From the NCBI GenBank assembly GCA_045612365.1, contig JAZKYY010000012.1:1-27983 (forward strand): a stretch of DNA of 27,983 nt. The letters are read 5' to 3'. This DNA is from RGIG9608 sp045612365. Lineage in GTDB: Bacteria; Bacteroidota; Bacteroidia; Bacteroidales; Paludibacteraceae. The notes under the pieces are model-generated. The model was not told the origin of the DNA. It made no database searches and saw nothing but the letters and a program-made list of their open reading frames with translations. Made by a program: the position numbers and the translations under genes. This document shows positions 1-7,209 of the stretch, piece by piece. How positions within the stretch are numbered: the stretch's first letter is position 1; every line of letters starts with the position of its first letter.

Positions 1-887
1 TAAGATGATACGTATTGAGAGAAGTTTCCTCCCGCATTAGCAATCATTGTGTTTGCTGTTGATACAATTCCAGACAAAGAACTCCAGTTGTAGTTCAAGA
101 AGAAACCATTTGCAGCTGGAAAGAAACAGTCGAAACTTGTATCACCACAAGCATTTGCACTCAATGAACTACTCAAGTTATAAAAATCGAAGTGCAAAAG
201 TGGCATATCGTAGGTTTCTCTCAAAGCATGGCAATTGAAAAGCAATGTTTTCATAGCAGTAAAGCTAGCCCAAGTTTGTTCAGAGTTGAAACCCAAACCA
301 TCAATTCCATAATACTTCAATAACTTCATCAACTTGTCGGCTCCACCTTGAGTCAATGTGTAATAGTTCTGTCCGTGACCACCATCAGAGTTTGTTTGAG
401 CAACCGCCCATGGAGCCGCAGAAACCACACTTGTTGCTACACCATTTTTGTGAGCAGCATCAGCAAATGCACCAGGTTGACGCAAGAAACCTTGAGTCCA
501 GTTTCCGTGAATGTCAATGTAGTTCCAAGAACTAAATGCCTCTGAGTCGAAAGCATAACGAGGAAGAGATGTCCAACTGCCTCCATCTGCTTCATTTATA
601 GGCACCCACCACAACACTTTACGCTGACGGCGCATAGATGTTTTACTATCTTGAATAACTTGAGTATTCTCATTAGTAAAACGTTTCAAAGGACGTACAC
701 GACCAATATAGAAATTGTCGTTTTTAGTACCTGCAGGAGCACTACCTGGTTCCCAAGAAGAATAGTACTTCCACATCCAATCCGCTACATCGTTGTTACC
801 GATGTAGTTTTCGTGCTTACAATCAGCTGAAGCAAAACCTGCAAACAGCAACATTGCAACTACAAAAAAATACTTTTTCTGTTTCAT
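1..887 (-). CDS. GH85-like endo-beta-N-acetylglucosaminidase, N-terminal part (cut by window edge)
   Basis: The reading frame is open from an ATG at 885-887 to the left edge, giving 295 visible residues with no stop. Residues 1-21 form a signal peptide (Lys-rich start, hydrophobic core, cleavage after Ala-Ser-Ala), so the enzyme is exported. The body resembles glycoside hydrolase family 85, whose members cut the chitobiose core of N-glycans: an aromatic W-N-Y-I-D strand, DAAHKNGV at residues 143-150, then YGIDGLGFNSEQ with an Asn201-x-Glu203 pair. That pair matches the family's catalytic Asn and Glu. An FFLNYNWSS stretch follows, like the F-L-x-F-N-W of known GH85 enzymes. The remaining domains lie outside the window. 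It is downstream of mazG on the same strand but has its own promoter-like site. The family call is by motif recall; the exact substrate is unknown. Confidence 0.75.
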   Translation of the reverse strand, partial: MKQKKYFFVVAMLLFAGFASADCKHENYIGNNDVADWMWKYYSSWEPGSAPAGTKNDNFYIGRVRPLKRFTNENTQVIQDSKTSMRRQRKVLWWVPINEADGGSWTSLPRYAFDSEAFSSWNYIDIHGNWTQGFLRQPGAFADAAHKNGVATSVVSAAPWAVAQTNSDGGHGQNYYTLTQGGADKLMKLLKYYGIDGLGFNSEQTWASFTAMKTLLFNCHALRETYDMPLLHFDFYNLSSSLSANACGDTSFDCFFPAANGFFLNYNWSSLSGIVSTANTMIANAGGNFSQYVSS

Positions 888-909
888 GATAATTAAAATT
901 AAAATTTGC

Positions 910-917
910 CAAAGTTA
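910..917 (-). promoter_or_regulatory. Putative -7 element of the GH85-like gene
   Basis: On the minus strand this reads TAACTTTG, matching the Bacteroidetes TAnnTTTG box, 22 bases before the ATG. No clear TTTG -33 box is seen. Instead the expected -33 position abuts a run of 15 T (941-955 on the plus strand as A), which may act as an upstream A/T element. Confidence 0.45.
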
Positions 918-961
918 TTCTCTTTTTTTGATATACGCTTAAAAAAAAAAAAAAATCACAC

Positions 962-1747
962 CTAAAACTCTTTTTTAGACTCTTCCCATATCTCATCCAT
1001 CTCCTTAAGAGAAAGCGATTTCAAAGGACGATTTTGTTCTTTTGCTTTGTTTTCCAAATAATTAAAACGAGAAATAAATTTCTTATTCGTTCTCTCTAGA
1101 GCATTTTCAGGATTTATATCATAAAGTCGAGCAGCATTGACCAAACTAAAAAACAAATCTCCAAATTCAGCTTCCATTTTTTCCATATCCGTTTTCTCCA
1201 CTTCAGACTGAAACTCTTGTATTTCTTCTTTTACTTTAGCCCAAACTTGCTCACGACAATCCCAATCAAAACCCGCACTACGCGCCTTATCTTGTATACG
1301 ATATGCTTTAACCAACGCAGGAAGCGCATCTGGGACACCTTGCAACACTCGCTTATTTCCTCCTTTTTCTTTTAGCTTCAGTTGTTCCCAGTTCTGCTCC
1401 ACTTCAGTGGCGCTACTCACTTTTACATCCGAAAAAATATGTGGATGACGATATATCAACTTCTCACAAATAGCATCACAAACATCCTTGATGTCAAATA
1501 ATTGATTTTCACTGGCTATCAACGAATAAAATACGATATGCAAAAGCACATCTCCAAGTTCTTTTTTAACATCCTGAAAATCTTTTTCCGAAATTGCATT
1601 TGACAATTCATAAACCTCTTCTATGGTAAGTGTTCTCAACGAATCAAACGTTTGTTTACTATCCCATGGGCACTTCAAACGAAGTTCGTCCATCACCTGC
1701 AACAAACGAGCAAATGCATCTTTTTTTTCCTCTAGTGTATGTTCCAT
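962..1747 (-). CDS. mazG: MazG nucleoside triphosphate pyrophosphohydrolase
   Basis: MazG hydrolyses NTPs and dNTPs to monophosphates and pyrophosphate, a cytosolic house-cleaning role. In other bacteria it is also linked to lowering alarmone levels. The 261-aa protein has the two-repeat long form usual for bacterial MazG. The metal-binding EExxE...ExxD signature is present in the first half (Glu43, Glu44, Glu47, then Glu63 and Asp66 in KKELGDVLL). A second MazG repeat with EFGDLFFSLVNAARL lies in the C-terminal half. It is transcribed divergently from hisA across an 88-base gap. HisE, two genes away on the other strand, has the same all-alpha NTP-pyrophosphatase fold but a different substrate. 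Start and length agree with the family. Confidence 0.95.
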   Translation of the reverse strand: MEHTLEEKKDAFARLLQVMDELRLKCPWDSKQTFDSLRTLTIEEVYELSNAISEKDFQDVKKELGDVLLHIVFYSLIASENQLFDIKDVCDAICEKLIYRHPHIFSDVKVSSATEVEQNWEQLKLKEKGGNKRVLQGVPDALPALVKAYRIQDKARSAGFDWDCREQVWAKVKEEIQEFQSEVEKTDMEKMEAEFGDLFFSLVNAARLYDINPENALERTNKKFISRFNYLENKAKEQNRPLKSLSLKEMDEIWEESKKEF

Positions 1748-1823
1748 ATTCCTTTTGTTTTAACCAAAAGCAAAAATAAGCATTTCTACAGTCAGTTGTT
1801 TACTCTAATTCGCAATTTATAAC

Positions 1824-1831
1824 TACTTTTG
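1824..1831 (+). promoter_or_regulatory. Putative -7 element at hisA
   Basis: TACTTTTG fits TAnnTTTG and ends only 4 bases before the hisA ATG at 1836. Transcription from it would start at or just inside the start codon, giving a leaderless message. No good TTTG lies at the usual spacing upstream, so the site could be chance. Confidence 0.35.
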
Positions 1832-1835
1832 CACT

Positions 1836-2564
1836 ATGATTGAGATTATTCCTGCTATTGATATTATTGATGGGAAATGTGTTCGTCTTTCAAAAGGCGA
1901 CTACTCCAAACAAAAAACTTACAACGAGAACCCACTCGAAGTGGCAAAAAGTTTTGAATACCATGGTGTTAAAAGGCTTCATTTGGTCGATTTAGATGGA
2001 GCAAAAAGTCAACACATTGTAAATCATAAAGTTCTTGAAAAAATAGCCACTCACACATCTTTGGTTATTGACTTTGGTGGTGGTCTAAAAACTGATGAAG
2101 ATTTACATATCGCATTTTCTTCTGGAGCTAAAATGGTTACTGGAGGAAGTATTGCCGTAAAAAACGAAGAGGTTTTTTCTTCTTGGATTGAGAAATATGG
2201 AGCAGATAGAATCATTTTAGGAGCCGACGTCAAAAACAAACAAATTGCAGTAACAGGTTGGAAGGAAAATACCTCTATCGAACTTTTCCCTTTTCTTGAA
2301 AAATACATCAATAAAAACATATCAAAAGTTATTTGTACAGACATTGAGAAAGACGGCATGTTAGGCGGTTGTTCTGTTGATTTATACAATGAAATATTAC
2401 AACAAACTCCTTCGCTTTACCTTATTGCGAGCGGAGGGATATCATGCTGGAACGATGTTGAAATTTTAGAAAAAAATAATATACCTGCCGTAATTATCGG
2501 TAAAGCTATTTACGAAGGCAGAATCACTTTAAAAGAAATAGAAAAACGAATTTTAGAAAAATAA
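1836..2564 (+). CDS. hisA: HisA, ProFAR isomerase of histidine synthesis
   Basis: HisA is phosphoribosylformimino-AICAR-phosphate isomerase (EC 5.3.1.16), a cytosolic TIM-barrel enzyme. The 242-aa protein has the family's usual length and N-terminus (MIEIIPAIDIIDGKCVRL). The two catalytic aspartates are at Asp9 and Asp131 (ILGADVK). Phosphate-binding glycine loops are visible as DFGGGLK, MVTGGSIAVKN, TDIEKDGMLGG and ASGGIS. It is first in a plus-strand run, followed by hisIE after 4 bases. In related Bacteroidales hisA usually sits between hisH and hisF; neither is here. HisF is a paralogue, but the full set of HisA motifs and the N-terminus make HisA the clear call. Confidence 0.95.
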   Translation: MIEIIPAIDIIDGKCVRLSKGDYSKQKTYNENPLEVAKSFEYHGVKRLHLVDLDGAKSQHIVNHKVLEKIATHTSLVIDFGGGLKTDEDLHIAFSSGAKMVTGGSIAVKNEEVFSSWIEKYGADRIILGADVKNKQIAVTGWKENTSIELFPFLEKYINKNISKVICTDIEKDGMLGGCSVDLYNEILQQTPSLYLIASGGISCWNDVEILEKNNIPAVIIGKAIYEGRITLKEIEKRILEK

Positions 2565-2568
2565 AACT

Positions 2569-3165
2569 ATGACTATCGATTTCGAAAAAATGGGAGGACT
2601 TGTTCCCGCTATTATTCAAGATGCAGAAACAAACAAAGTTTTGATGCTTGGATTTATGAATCAAGAAGCTGTTGAAGTAACAGAAAAAACAGGCAAGGTC
2701 ACTTTTTATAGTCGCACAAAAAAACGTCTTTGGACAAAAGGTGAGGAAAGCGGAAACTTTCTTTTTGTTAAAGAAATCCTCAACGATTGTGACAATGATT
2801 CTTTGCTTATAAAAGTCAATCCCGTTGGAATAGTTTGTCATACAGGCGCAGACACCTGCTGGAATGAAAAAAACTCTCACGATGGCGTACATTTCTTAAA
2901 ATATCTTCAAGATTTCATTTGCAAACGCTACGAAGAAATGCCCGAGGGTTCTTACACTACTTCATTGTTCAAAAAAGGAGTAAATCGTATGGCACAAAAA
3001 GTTGGCGAAGAGGCTGTTGAATCTGTAATTGAAGCCACGAATGGCACTCAAGAAGGTTTTATCTACGAAGCATCTGATTTAATCTACCACCTTATCGTAC
3101 TCCTAACATCAAAAGGCTTGCGCATTGAGGATTTGGCCAACGAACTCAAAAAGCGTCATAAGTAA
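2569..3165 (+). CDS. hisIE: HisIE, bifunctional PR-AMP cyclohydrolase / PR-ATP pyrophosphatase
   Basis: This fused cytosolic enzyme carries out steps 2 and 3 of histidine synthesis (EC 3.6.1.31 and 3.5.4.19). The HisI domain spans about residues 1-105. It shows FYSRTKKRLWTKGEESGN, the Mg-binding D73-C-D75-N-D77 cluster and the zinc-site residues Cys90, His91 and Cys97. The HisE domain covers about 108-198 with GVNRMAQKVGEEAVE and the helix ASDLIYHLIVLL. The 198-aa length is normal for Bacteroidetes HisIE. It lies 4 bases after hisA and 2 bases before the next gene, so all are surely co-transcribed. Normally hisF sits directly before hisIE; here it is absent. Confidence 0.95.
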   Translation: MTIDFEKMGGLVPAIIQDAETNKVLMLGFMNQEAVEVTEKTGKVTFYSRTKKRLWTKGEESGNFLFVKEILNDCDNDSLLIKVNPVGIVCHTGADTCWNEKNSHDGVHFLKYLQDFICKRYEEMPEGSYTTSLFKKGVNRMAQKVGEEAVESVIEATNGTQEGFIYEASDLIYHLIVLLTSKGLRIEDLANELKKRHK

Positions 3166-3167
3166 AA

Positions 3168-3701
3168 ATGAAAAAAAAACGTTGTATCATCCTATTGCTT
3201 TTCATTCTCACACTAAATAGCATTGTATTTGCAAAGGGAGAAGAAAAGGATGAAAAAATTGGGAAGCCCGACTACTACGAAGTTTACGAAAACGAAGGTT
3301 GGGAATTGCGTTTGTTCTATTGGAAAAATTCAGGAAGAAGAATTATTCACGGCAAACTATATTTCGAAGGAAATGAAATGCCTGGAGCAGAAAATAGTTA
3401 CCTCGACACTGCAATAGGAAGAATGCGCTACATCTTACGTCAAGAAAAAAACGCAGGAAATAGTGGATGGATTCCTGATGGTGGATTACTTCTTGACTCA
3501 TACAAAACAAACAAAAAACTCTTTCCTACTGAATTTCTTAAGATAAACATTCAGAACAATCCTGATTTAAAGGAAGAAACAGAAGAAGAAAAGCATAGCC
3601 GACTACTTAGAGAAGAACACGAATGGATGTACGGGCCACTAGACAGAACAAATAGTGGAGATAGAACCAACCAAACAACAAGTAAAGATTCTGATGAATA
3701 A
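3168..3701 (+). CDS. Small exported protein of unknown function
   Basis: I do not recognise a family. The 177-aa product begins with a clear signal peptide (MKKKRC, then an Ile/Leu/Phe core, cleavage near Val-Phe-Ala about residue 22) and has no lipobox cysteine in place, so it is probably periplasmic. The middle is a mixed beta-type region rich in Tyr, Trp and Gly (YYEVYENEGWELRLFYW). From about residue 125 the chain becomes very hydrophilic, with Glu, Lys and Arg runs and an Asn/Thr/Ser/Asp tail that is likely disordered. It starts 2 bases after hisIE and its last 8 bases overlap the next gene's preferred start, so it is translated within the operon. Real gene on spacing, signal peptide and full-length frame; role unknown. 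Confidence 0.75.
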   Translation: MKKKRCIILLLFILTLNSIVFAKGEEKDEKIGKPDYYEVYENEGWELRLFYWKNSGRRIIHGKLYFEGNEMPGAENSYLDTAIGRMRYILRQEKNAGNSGWIPDGGLLLDSYKTNKKLFPTEFLKINIQNNPDLKEETEEEKHSRLLREEHEWMYGPLDRTNSGDRTNQTTSKDSDE

Positions 3702-4734
3702 TTGGGGACTTGAAAATAGAATTCTTTTGCTTGACGGAGCAATGGGAACGATGATTCAGCAACTGAATCTAACTGAATCTAACTATAAAGGGAAACGTTA
3801 TGCACAAAATCCCATTCCTCAAAAAGGCAATAATGACATTTTATGTTTAACACAGCCCGAGGTCATTAAGAACATTCATCGTCAATATCTCGAAGCCGGA
3901 GCCGACATTATAGAAACTTGTACATTCAATGCTCAACGAATCTCAATGAGCGATTATGGGACAGAAAATGATGTTGTGGAGATTAATCGTACTGCAGCAA
4001 AAATAGCTCGTGATTTAGCAGATGAATATACAAAAAGAGATCCCCAAAAGCCTCGCTATGTTGCTGGCTCTATCGGGCCAACCAATAAAACTGCCTCCAT
4101 TTCGCCAGACATCAACAATCCTACAGTACGAGCTGTTACTTTTGATCAACTAGCAGAGGCTTATCATGAACAAATGTGCGCCCTCATCGAAAGCGGAGTC
4201 GACGCTCTATTCATTGAAACCATATTTGATACGCTAAATGCAAAAGCCGCCATTTATGCTGCGGAAGAGGCATTTTTAAGCACAAAAAAAAGAGTTAAAA
4301 TAATGCTTTCCGCTACCGTTGCCGACATTTCGGGGAGAACACTTTCTGGGCAAACGATACAAGCTTTCGTTGCTTCCGTTACACATGCCGACCTGTTTTC
4401 TATTGGATTAAATTGTTCTTTTGGTGCAAAAGATCTAAAACCGTATTTGAAAACATTAACAGAAATTGCACCTTGCTATGTTAGTGCACATCCAAATGCA
4501 GGGTTGCCTAATCAGTTTGGTCTTTATGACGAAACTCCTGAAAGTATGGCTAAGCAGATAGATGAATACCTAAACGAAAAACTTGTAAACATAATTGGCG
4601 GTTGCTGCGGAACAACACCTAATCACATCAAGGCTATTGGAAATTTACTTACAAACAGACCTATCAGAAAAAGGCCATTAGATAATAATGACTTTGTTAT
4701 TTCTGGACTTGATACTTTAGAAATAAAAGCATAA
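3694..4734 (+). CDS. Stand-alone homocysteine S-methyltransferase module of MetH
   Basis: The product is the first (homocysteine-binding, zinc) module of cobalamin-dependent methionine synthase. I chose the ATG at 3694 (346 aa) because the chain then opens like MetH (ENRILLLDGAMGTMIQ) with only 8 bases of overlap; an upstream ATG at 3655 would add 13 unconserved residues. The three zinc-ligand cysteines are present: Cys241 in GLNCSFG and Cys304-Cys305 in GGCCGTTP. The chain stops within the linker (SGLDTLEIKA) where full MetH continues into its folate-binding domain. No pterin, cobalamin-binding or activation domain follows; miaA begins 22 bases later. It may work with a separate MetH remainder encoded elsewhere, act as a BHMT/MmuM-like methyltransferase, or be a truncation. 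The domain call is secure, the cellular role is not. Confidence 0.85.
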   Translation: MNNWGLENRILLLDGAMGTMIQQLNLTESNYKGKRYAQNPIPQKGNNDILCLTQPEVIKNIHRQYLEAGADIIETCTFNAQRISMSDYGTENDVVEINRTAAKIARDLADEYTKRDPQKPRYVAGSIGPTNKTASISPDINNPTVRAVTFDQLAEAYHEQMCALIESGVDALFIETIFDTLNAKAAIYAAEEAFLSTKKRVKIMLSATVADISGRTLSGQTIQAFVASVTHADLFSIGLNCSFGAKDLKPYLKTLTEIAPCYVSAHPNAGLPNQFGLYDETPESMAKQIDEYLNEKLVNIIGGCCGTTPNHIKAIGNLLTNRPIRKRPLDNNDFVISGLDTLEIKA

Positions 4735-4756
4735 ATCTTTCTTCGTTCTGCTCAAA

Positions 4757-5674
4757 ATGAAAGATTACAATCTCATAACAATTCTCGGAACAACTGCAAC
4801 TGGAAAAACTACACTAGCATGTTCGCTTGCCAACAAAATTGGTTCTGAAATTATAAGTGCCGACTCAAGGCAAGTCTATCGAGGAATGACAATTGGGACA
4901 GGAAAAGATTTGGATGACTACGTTATAAATGGGAAACAAATACCTTATCACTTAATTGACATTGCCGATGCTGGATACAAGTATAACGTATTTGAATTTC
5001 AACGTGATTTTTTAGAAGCATTTCATTCTATATCTCAGAAGAAGAAAATTCCTATTCTATGCGGAGGTACTGGTTTGTATATAGAATCTGTACTAAAAGG
5101 ATATAGAATGCTTGAAGTTCCTGTAAACCAAATACTAAGAAACGAATTAGAGAATAAGACACAAGAAGAATTGGTTCAAATTCTATCAACTTATAAAACA
5201 TTACACAACAAAACAGACGTTGATACTAAGAAAAGAGCAATTAGAGCGATAGAAATTGCCGATTATTATTCAAACCATACAGAAAAAGAAATTTTCTATC
5301 CTAAAATAAATAGTCTGATTATTGGGATTGACATTTCTCGAGAAGAACGAAGAAAGCGAATCACTGAAAGATTAAAAAAAAGGTTTGAAGAAGGAATGAT
5401 TGAGGAGGTAAGAAATTTAATCCAAAAAGGTGTATCGCCTGAGGATTTAATTTACTATGGACTTGAATACAAATTCATTACAAATTTTATTCTTGGAAAG
5501 TTAACCTACTCCGAACTCTTCTCTCAACTTGAGATTGCCATTCATCAGTTTGCAAAAAGACAAATGACATGGTTTAGAGGAATGGAGCGAAGGGGTTTTT
5601 CTATAAAATGGATCGATGTAAACTCCCCTACAAAAGAAAAGTTAGAAATAATAAAAACAGAATTGAACCTATGA
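4757..5674 (+). CDS. miaA: MiaA, tRNA dimethylallyltransferase
   Basis: MiaA (EC 2.5.1.75) transfers a dimethylallyl group to N6 of A37 in tRNAs reading codons that begin with U. The 305-aa cytosolic protein has the usual length. Visible motifs are the P-loop GTTATGKT near the N-terminus, SADSRQVYRGMTIGTGKD (tRNA and catalytic loop), CGGTGLYIESVLKG, and the C-terminal RQMTWFRGMERRG. It starts 22 bases after the MetH-module gene and its stop overlaps the ruvC start in an ATGA, so the two are translationally coupled. Bacteroidales often carry two miaA paralogues, so another copy may exist elsewhere. Confidence 0.93.
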   Translation: MKDYNLITILGTTATGKTTLACSLANKIGSEIISADSRQVYRGMTIGTGKDLDDYVINGKQIPYHLIDIADAGYKYNVFEFQRDFLEAFHSISQKKKIPILCGGTGLYIESVLKGYRMLEVPVNQILRNELENKTQEELVQILSTYKTLHNKTDVDTKKRAIRAIEIADYYSNHTEKEIFYPKINSLIIGIDISREERRKRITERLKKRFEEGMIEEVRNLIQKGVSPEDLIYYGLEYKFITNFILGKLTYSELFSQLEIAIHQFAKRQMTWFRGMERRGFSIKWIDVNSPTKEKLEIIKTELNL

Positions 5675-6240
5675 GGAATCAATTAAGAAATAGAATCATA
5701 ATGGGGGTCGATCCTGGGACAAACATAATGGGATATGGATTGATAAAAATAGAAAACAACACCGCATCTTTTATCACAATGGGGACTTTAAACATGAAAA
5801 AGTTTGATAATCCATATCTAAAACTAAAATCAATCTTTGACTTTGTAACACAAAAAATAGAACAATACCTACCTGACGAGTTTGCTATTGAATCACAATT
5901 CTTTGGAAAGAATGTACAATCAATGCTAAAACTTGGTCGTGCTCAAGGAGTTGCCATAGCAGCAGCACTCGAACGAGACATTCCTATCAGCGAATATGCT
6001 CCTCTGAAAATAAAAATGGCTATTACAGGAAGAGGAAGCGCCTCAAAAGAACAAGTTGCCGACATGCTAAAACGTTTTCTAAAAATTCCTGCAGAACAAA
6101 TGCAAACCGAATTAGATGCAACAGATGCTCTTGCAGTCGCATACTGTCATTTTTTGCAAGCATCAAGACCTGAAGGCGAAAAAAAATATACTAGTTGGAA
6201 AGATTTTATCAACTCCAATCCTAAGAAAGTCAGGAAATAA
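5671..6240 (+). CDS. ruvC: RuvC, Holliday junction resolvase
   Basis: RuvC is the endonuclease (EC 3.1.21.10, formerly 3.1.22.4) that cuts Holliday junctions with RuvAB during recombination repair. I take the ATG at 5671, which overlaps the miaA stop as ATGA and gives 189 aa, close to the family length; a longer frame from 5608 adds 21 Lys/Arg-rich residues that lie within the miaA coding region. The four catalytic acids are visible: Asp14 (GVDPGT), Glu74 (AIESQFF), Asp149 and Asp152 (ELDATDALA). It is the last gene of the plus-strand operon and is followed directly by a strong terminator hairpin. Confidence 0.95.
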   Translation: MRNQLRNRIIMGVDPGTNIMGYGLIKIENNTASFITMGTLNMKKFDNPYLKLKSIFDFVTQKIEQYLPDEFAIESQFFGKNVQSMLKLGRAQGVAIAAALERDIPISEYAPLKIKMAITGRGSASKEQVADMLKRFLKIPAEQMQTELDATDALAVAYCHFLQASRPEGEKKYTSWKDFINSNPKKVRK

Positions 6241-6269
6241 AAAAAGGAGACTAATGTCTCCTTTTTTTT
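6241..6269. terminator. Bidirectional terminator between ruvC and tsf
   Basis: The stem GGAGAC (6246-6251) and GTCTCC (6256-6261) with loop TAAT is flanked by an A-run on the left and a T-run of 8 on the right. It therefore works for both converging operons: ruvC on plus and tsf on minus. Confidence 0.9.
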
Positions 6270-6286
6270 ATTTATTCAAAGATTTT

Positions 6287-7105
6287 TTATTCTTCGTTCA
6301 AAGTTACACGTTTGAATGCTGTTGGAGTTGCATTGTTTGATTTTGCATATTGTCCAACACTCATTTTTCCATCTTTGATGAATGCTTGTTCTATCAAAGT
6401 AGATTCTTGATAGAATTTATTCAAACGACCTTGTGCAATTTTATCAAGAATAGCTTCTGGTTTTCCTTCTTGACGAGCTTTTTCACGACCGATTTCCAAT
6501 TCTTTCTCAACCACATCAGCAGGAACTTCGTCTCTATTCAATGAAATTGGATTCATTGCTGCAACTTGCATTGCAACATCACGAGCCACTTGGCTTTCTA
6601 CGCTTTCTTCTGCAAATGCAACTACAGTTGCCAATTTATTTCCTGGGTGAATGTAAGAAACAGAACTTCCACCTTCAACTATTTCATAGAATCCAAGTTC
6701 CATTTTCTCGCCAGTCACACCACTACGATCTGTAATCAAATCTTTAATCGAACGACCGTCAATAATTGTATCCAACAAAGCATCTTTATCTTTTGGTTGA
6801 CATTCCATTGCTTTGTCCAAAATTTGTTGAGTAAGAGCAATAAAATCTGCATTTTTAGCTACAAAGTCAGTTTCACATTTTACTGCAACGATAGCAGCAA
6901 ATTTACCATTAGCTGCTGCTAAAACACAACCTTCAGAAGCTTCTCTATCACTACGTTTTGCTGCAATAGCTTGACCACGTTTACGAATCAATTCTACTGC
7001 TTTATCCATATCACCATTGGCTTCAGCTAATGCATTTTTACAATCCATCATACCTGCGCCAGTCATTGTGCGGAGTTTTGAAATATCCGCCATTGTTACT
7101 GCCAT
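6287..7105 (-). CDS. tsf: Elongation factor Ts
   Basis: EF-Ts is the nucleotide exchange factor that recycles EF-Tu-GDP in the cytosol. The 272-aa protein has the N-terminal UBA-like domain (ISKLRTMTGAGMMDCKNAL), the EF-Tu contact motif CETDFVAKNADF, a core domain in two halves, and a conserved end around IKDGKMSVGQYA. The N-terminal MAVTMADIS offers two ATGs; the first matches Bacteroidales homologues. It is last in rplM-rpsI-rpsB-tsf, 104 bases after rpsB, with a hairpin in that gap that may tune its level relative to S2. Confidence 0.97.
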   Translation of the reverse strand: MAVTMADISKLRTMTGAGMMDCKNALAEANGDMDKAVELIRKRGQAIAAKRSDREASEGCVLAAANGKFAAIVAVKCETDFVAKNADFIALTQQILDKAMECQPKDKDALLDTIIDGRSIKDLITDRSGVTGEKMELGFYEIVEGGSSVSYIHPGNKLATVVAFAEESVESQVARDVAMQVAAMNPISLNRDEVPADVVEKELEIGREKARQEGKPEAILDKIAQGRLNKFYQESTLIEQAFIKDGKMSVGQYAKSNNATPTAFKRVTLNEE

Positions 7106-7138
7106 AATTCTTTCTCTTTTAATTAGTTATTCATTATA

Positions 7139-7191
7139 AAAAAGCGTCACGAACAACACTGTATATCTCCAGAGTAATTGCAACGCTTTTT
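7139..7191 (-). promoter_or_regulatory. Hairpin in the rpsB-tsf gap (possible attenuator)
   Basis: A 9-bp stem AAAAAGCGT / ACGCTTTTT (7139-7147 with 7183-7191) encloses a loop of about 35 bases. Read on the minus strand, the stem ends in a T-run before tsf, like a weak intrinsic terminator or processing site. The loop is larger than usual for a terminator, so its role is uncertain. Confidence 0.45.
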
Positions 7192-7209
7192 ACTTAAAGT
7201 ATATTTTCT

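Noticed and set aside
2524..2892. Open frame of 122 codons on minus, opposite hisIE
   Set aside because: Lies wholly against hisA/hisIE, whose coding motifs are certain; no homology recognised.
3655..3693. Upstream ATG for the MetH-module gene
   Set aside because: Would add 13 residues with no match to MetH and a 47-base overlap with the previous gene; the ATG at 3694 fits better.
5608..5670. Upstream ATG for ruvC
   Set aside because: Adds 21 Lys/Arg-rich residues lying within miaA; the ATGA overlap at 5671 is the usual coupling.
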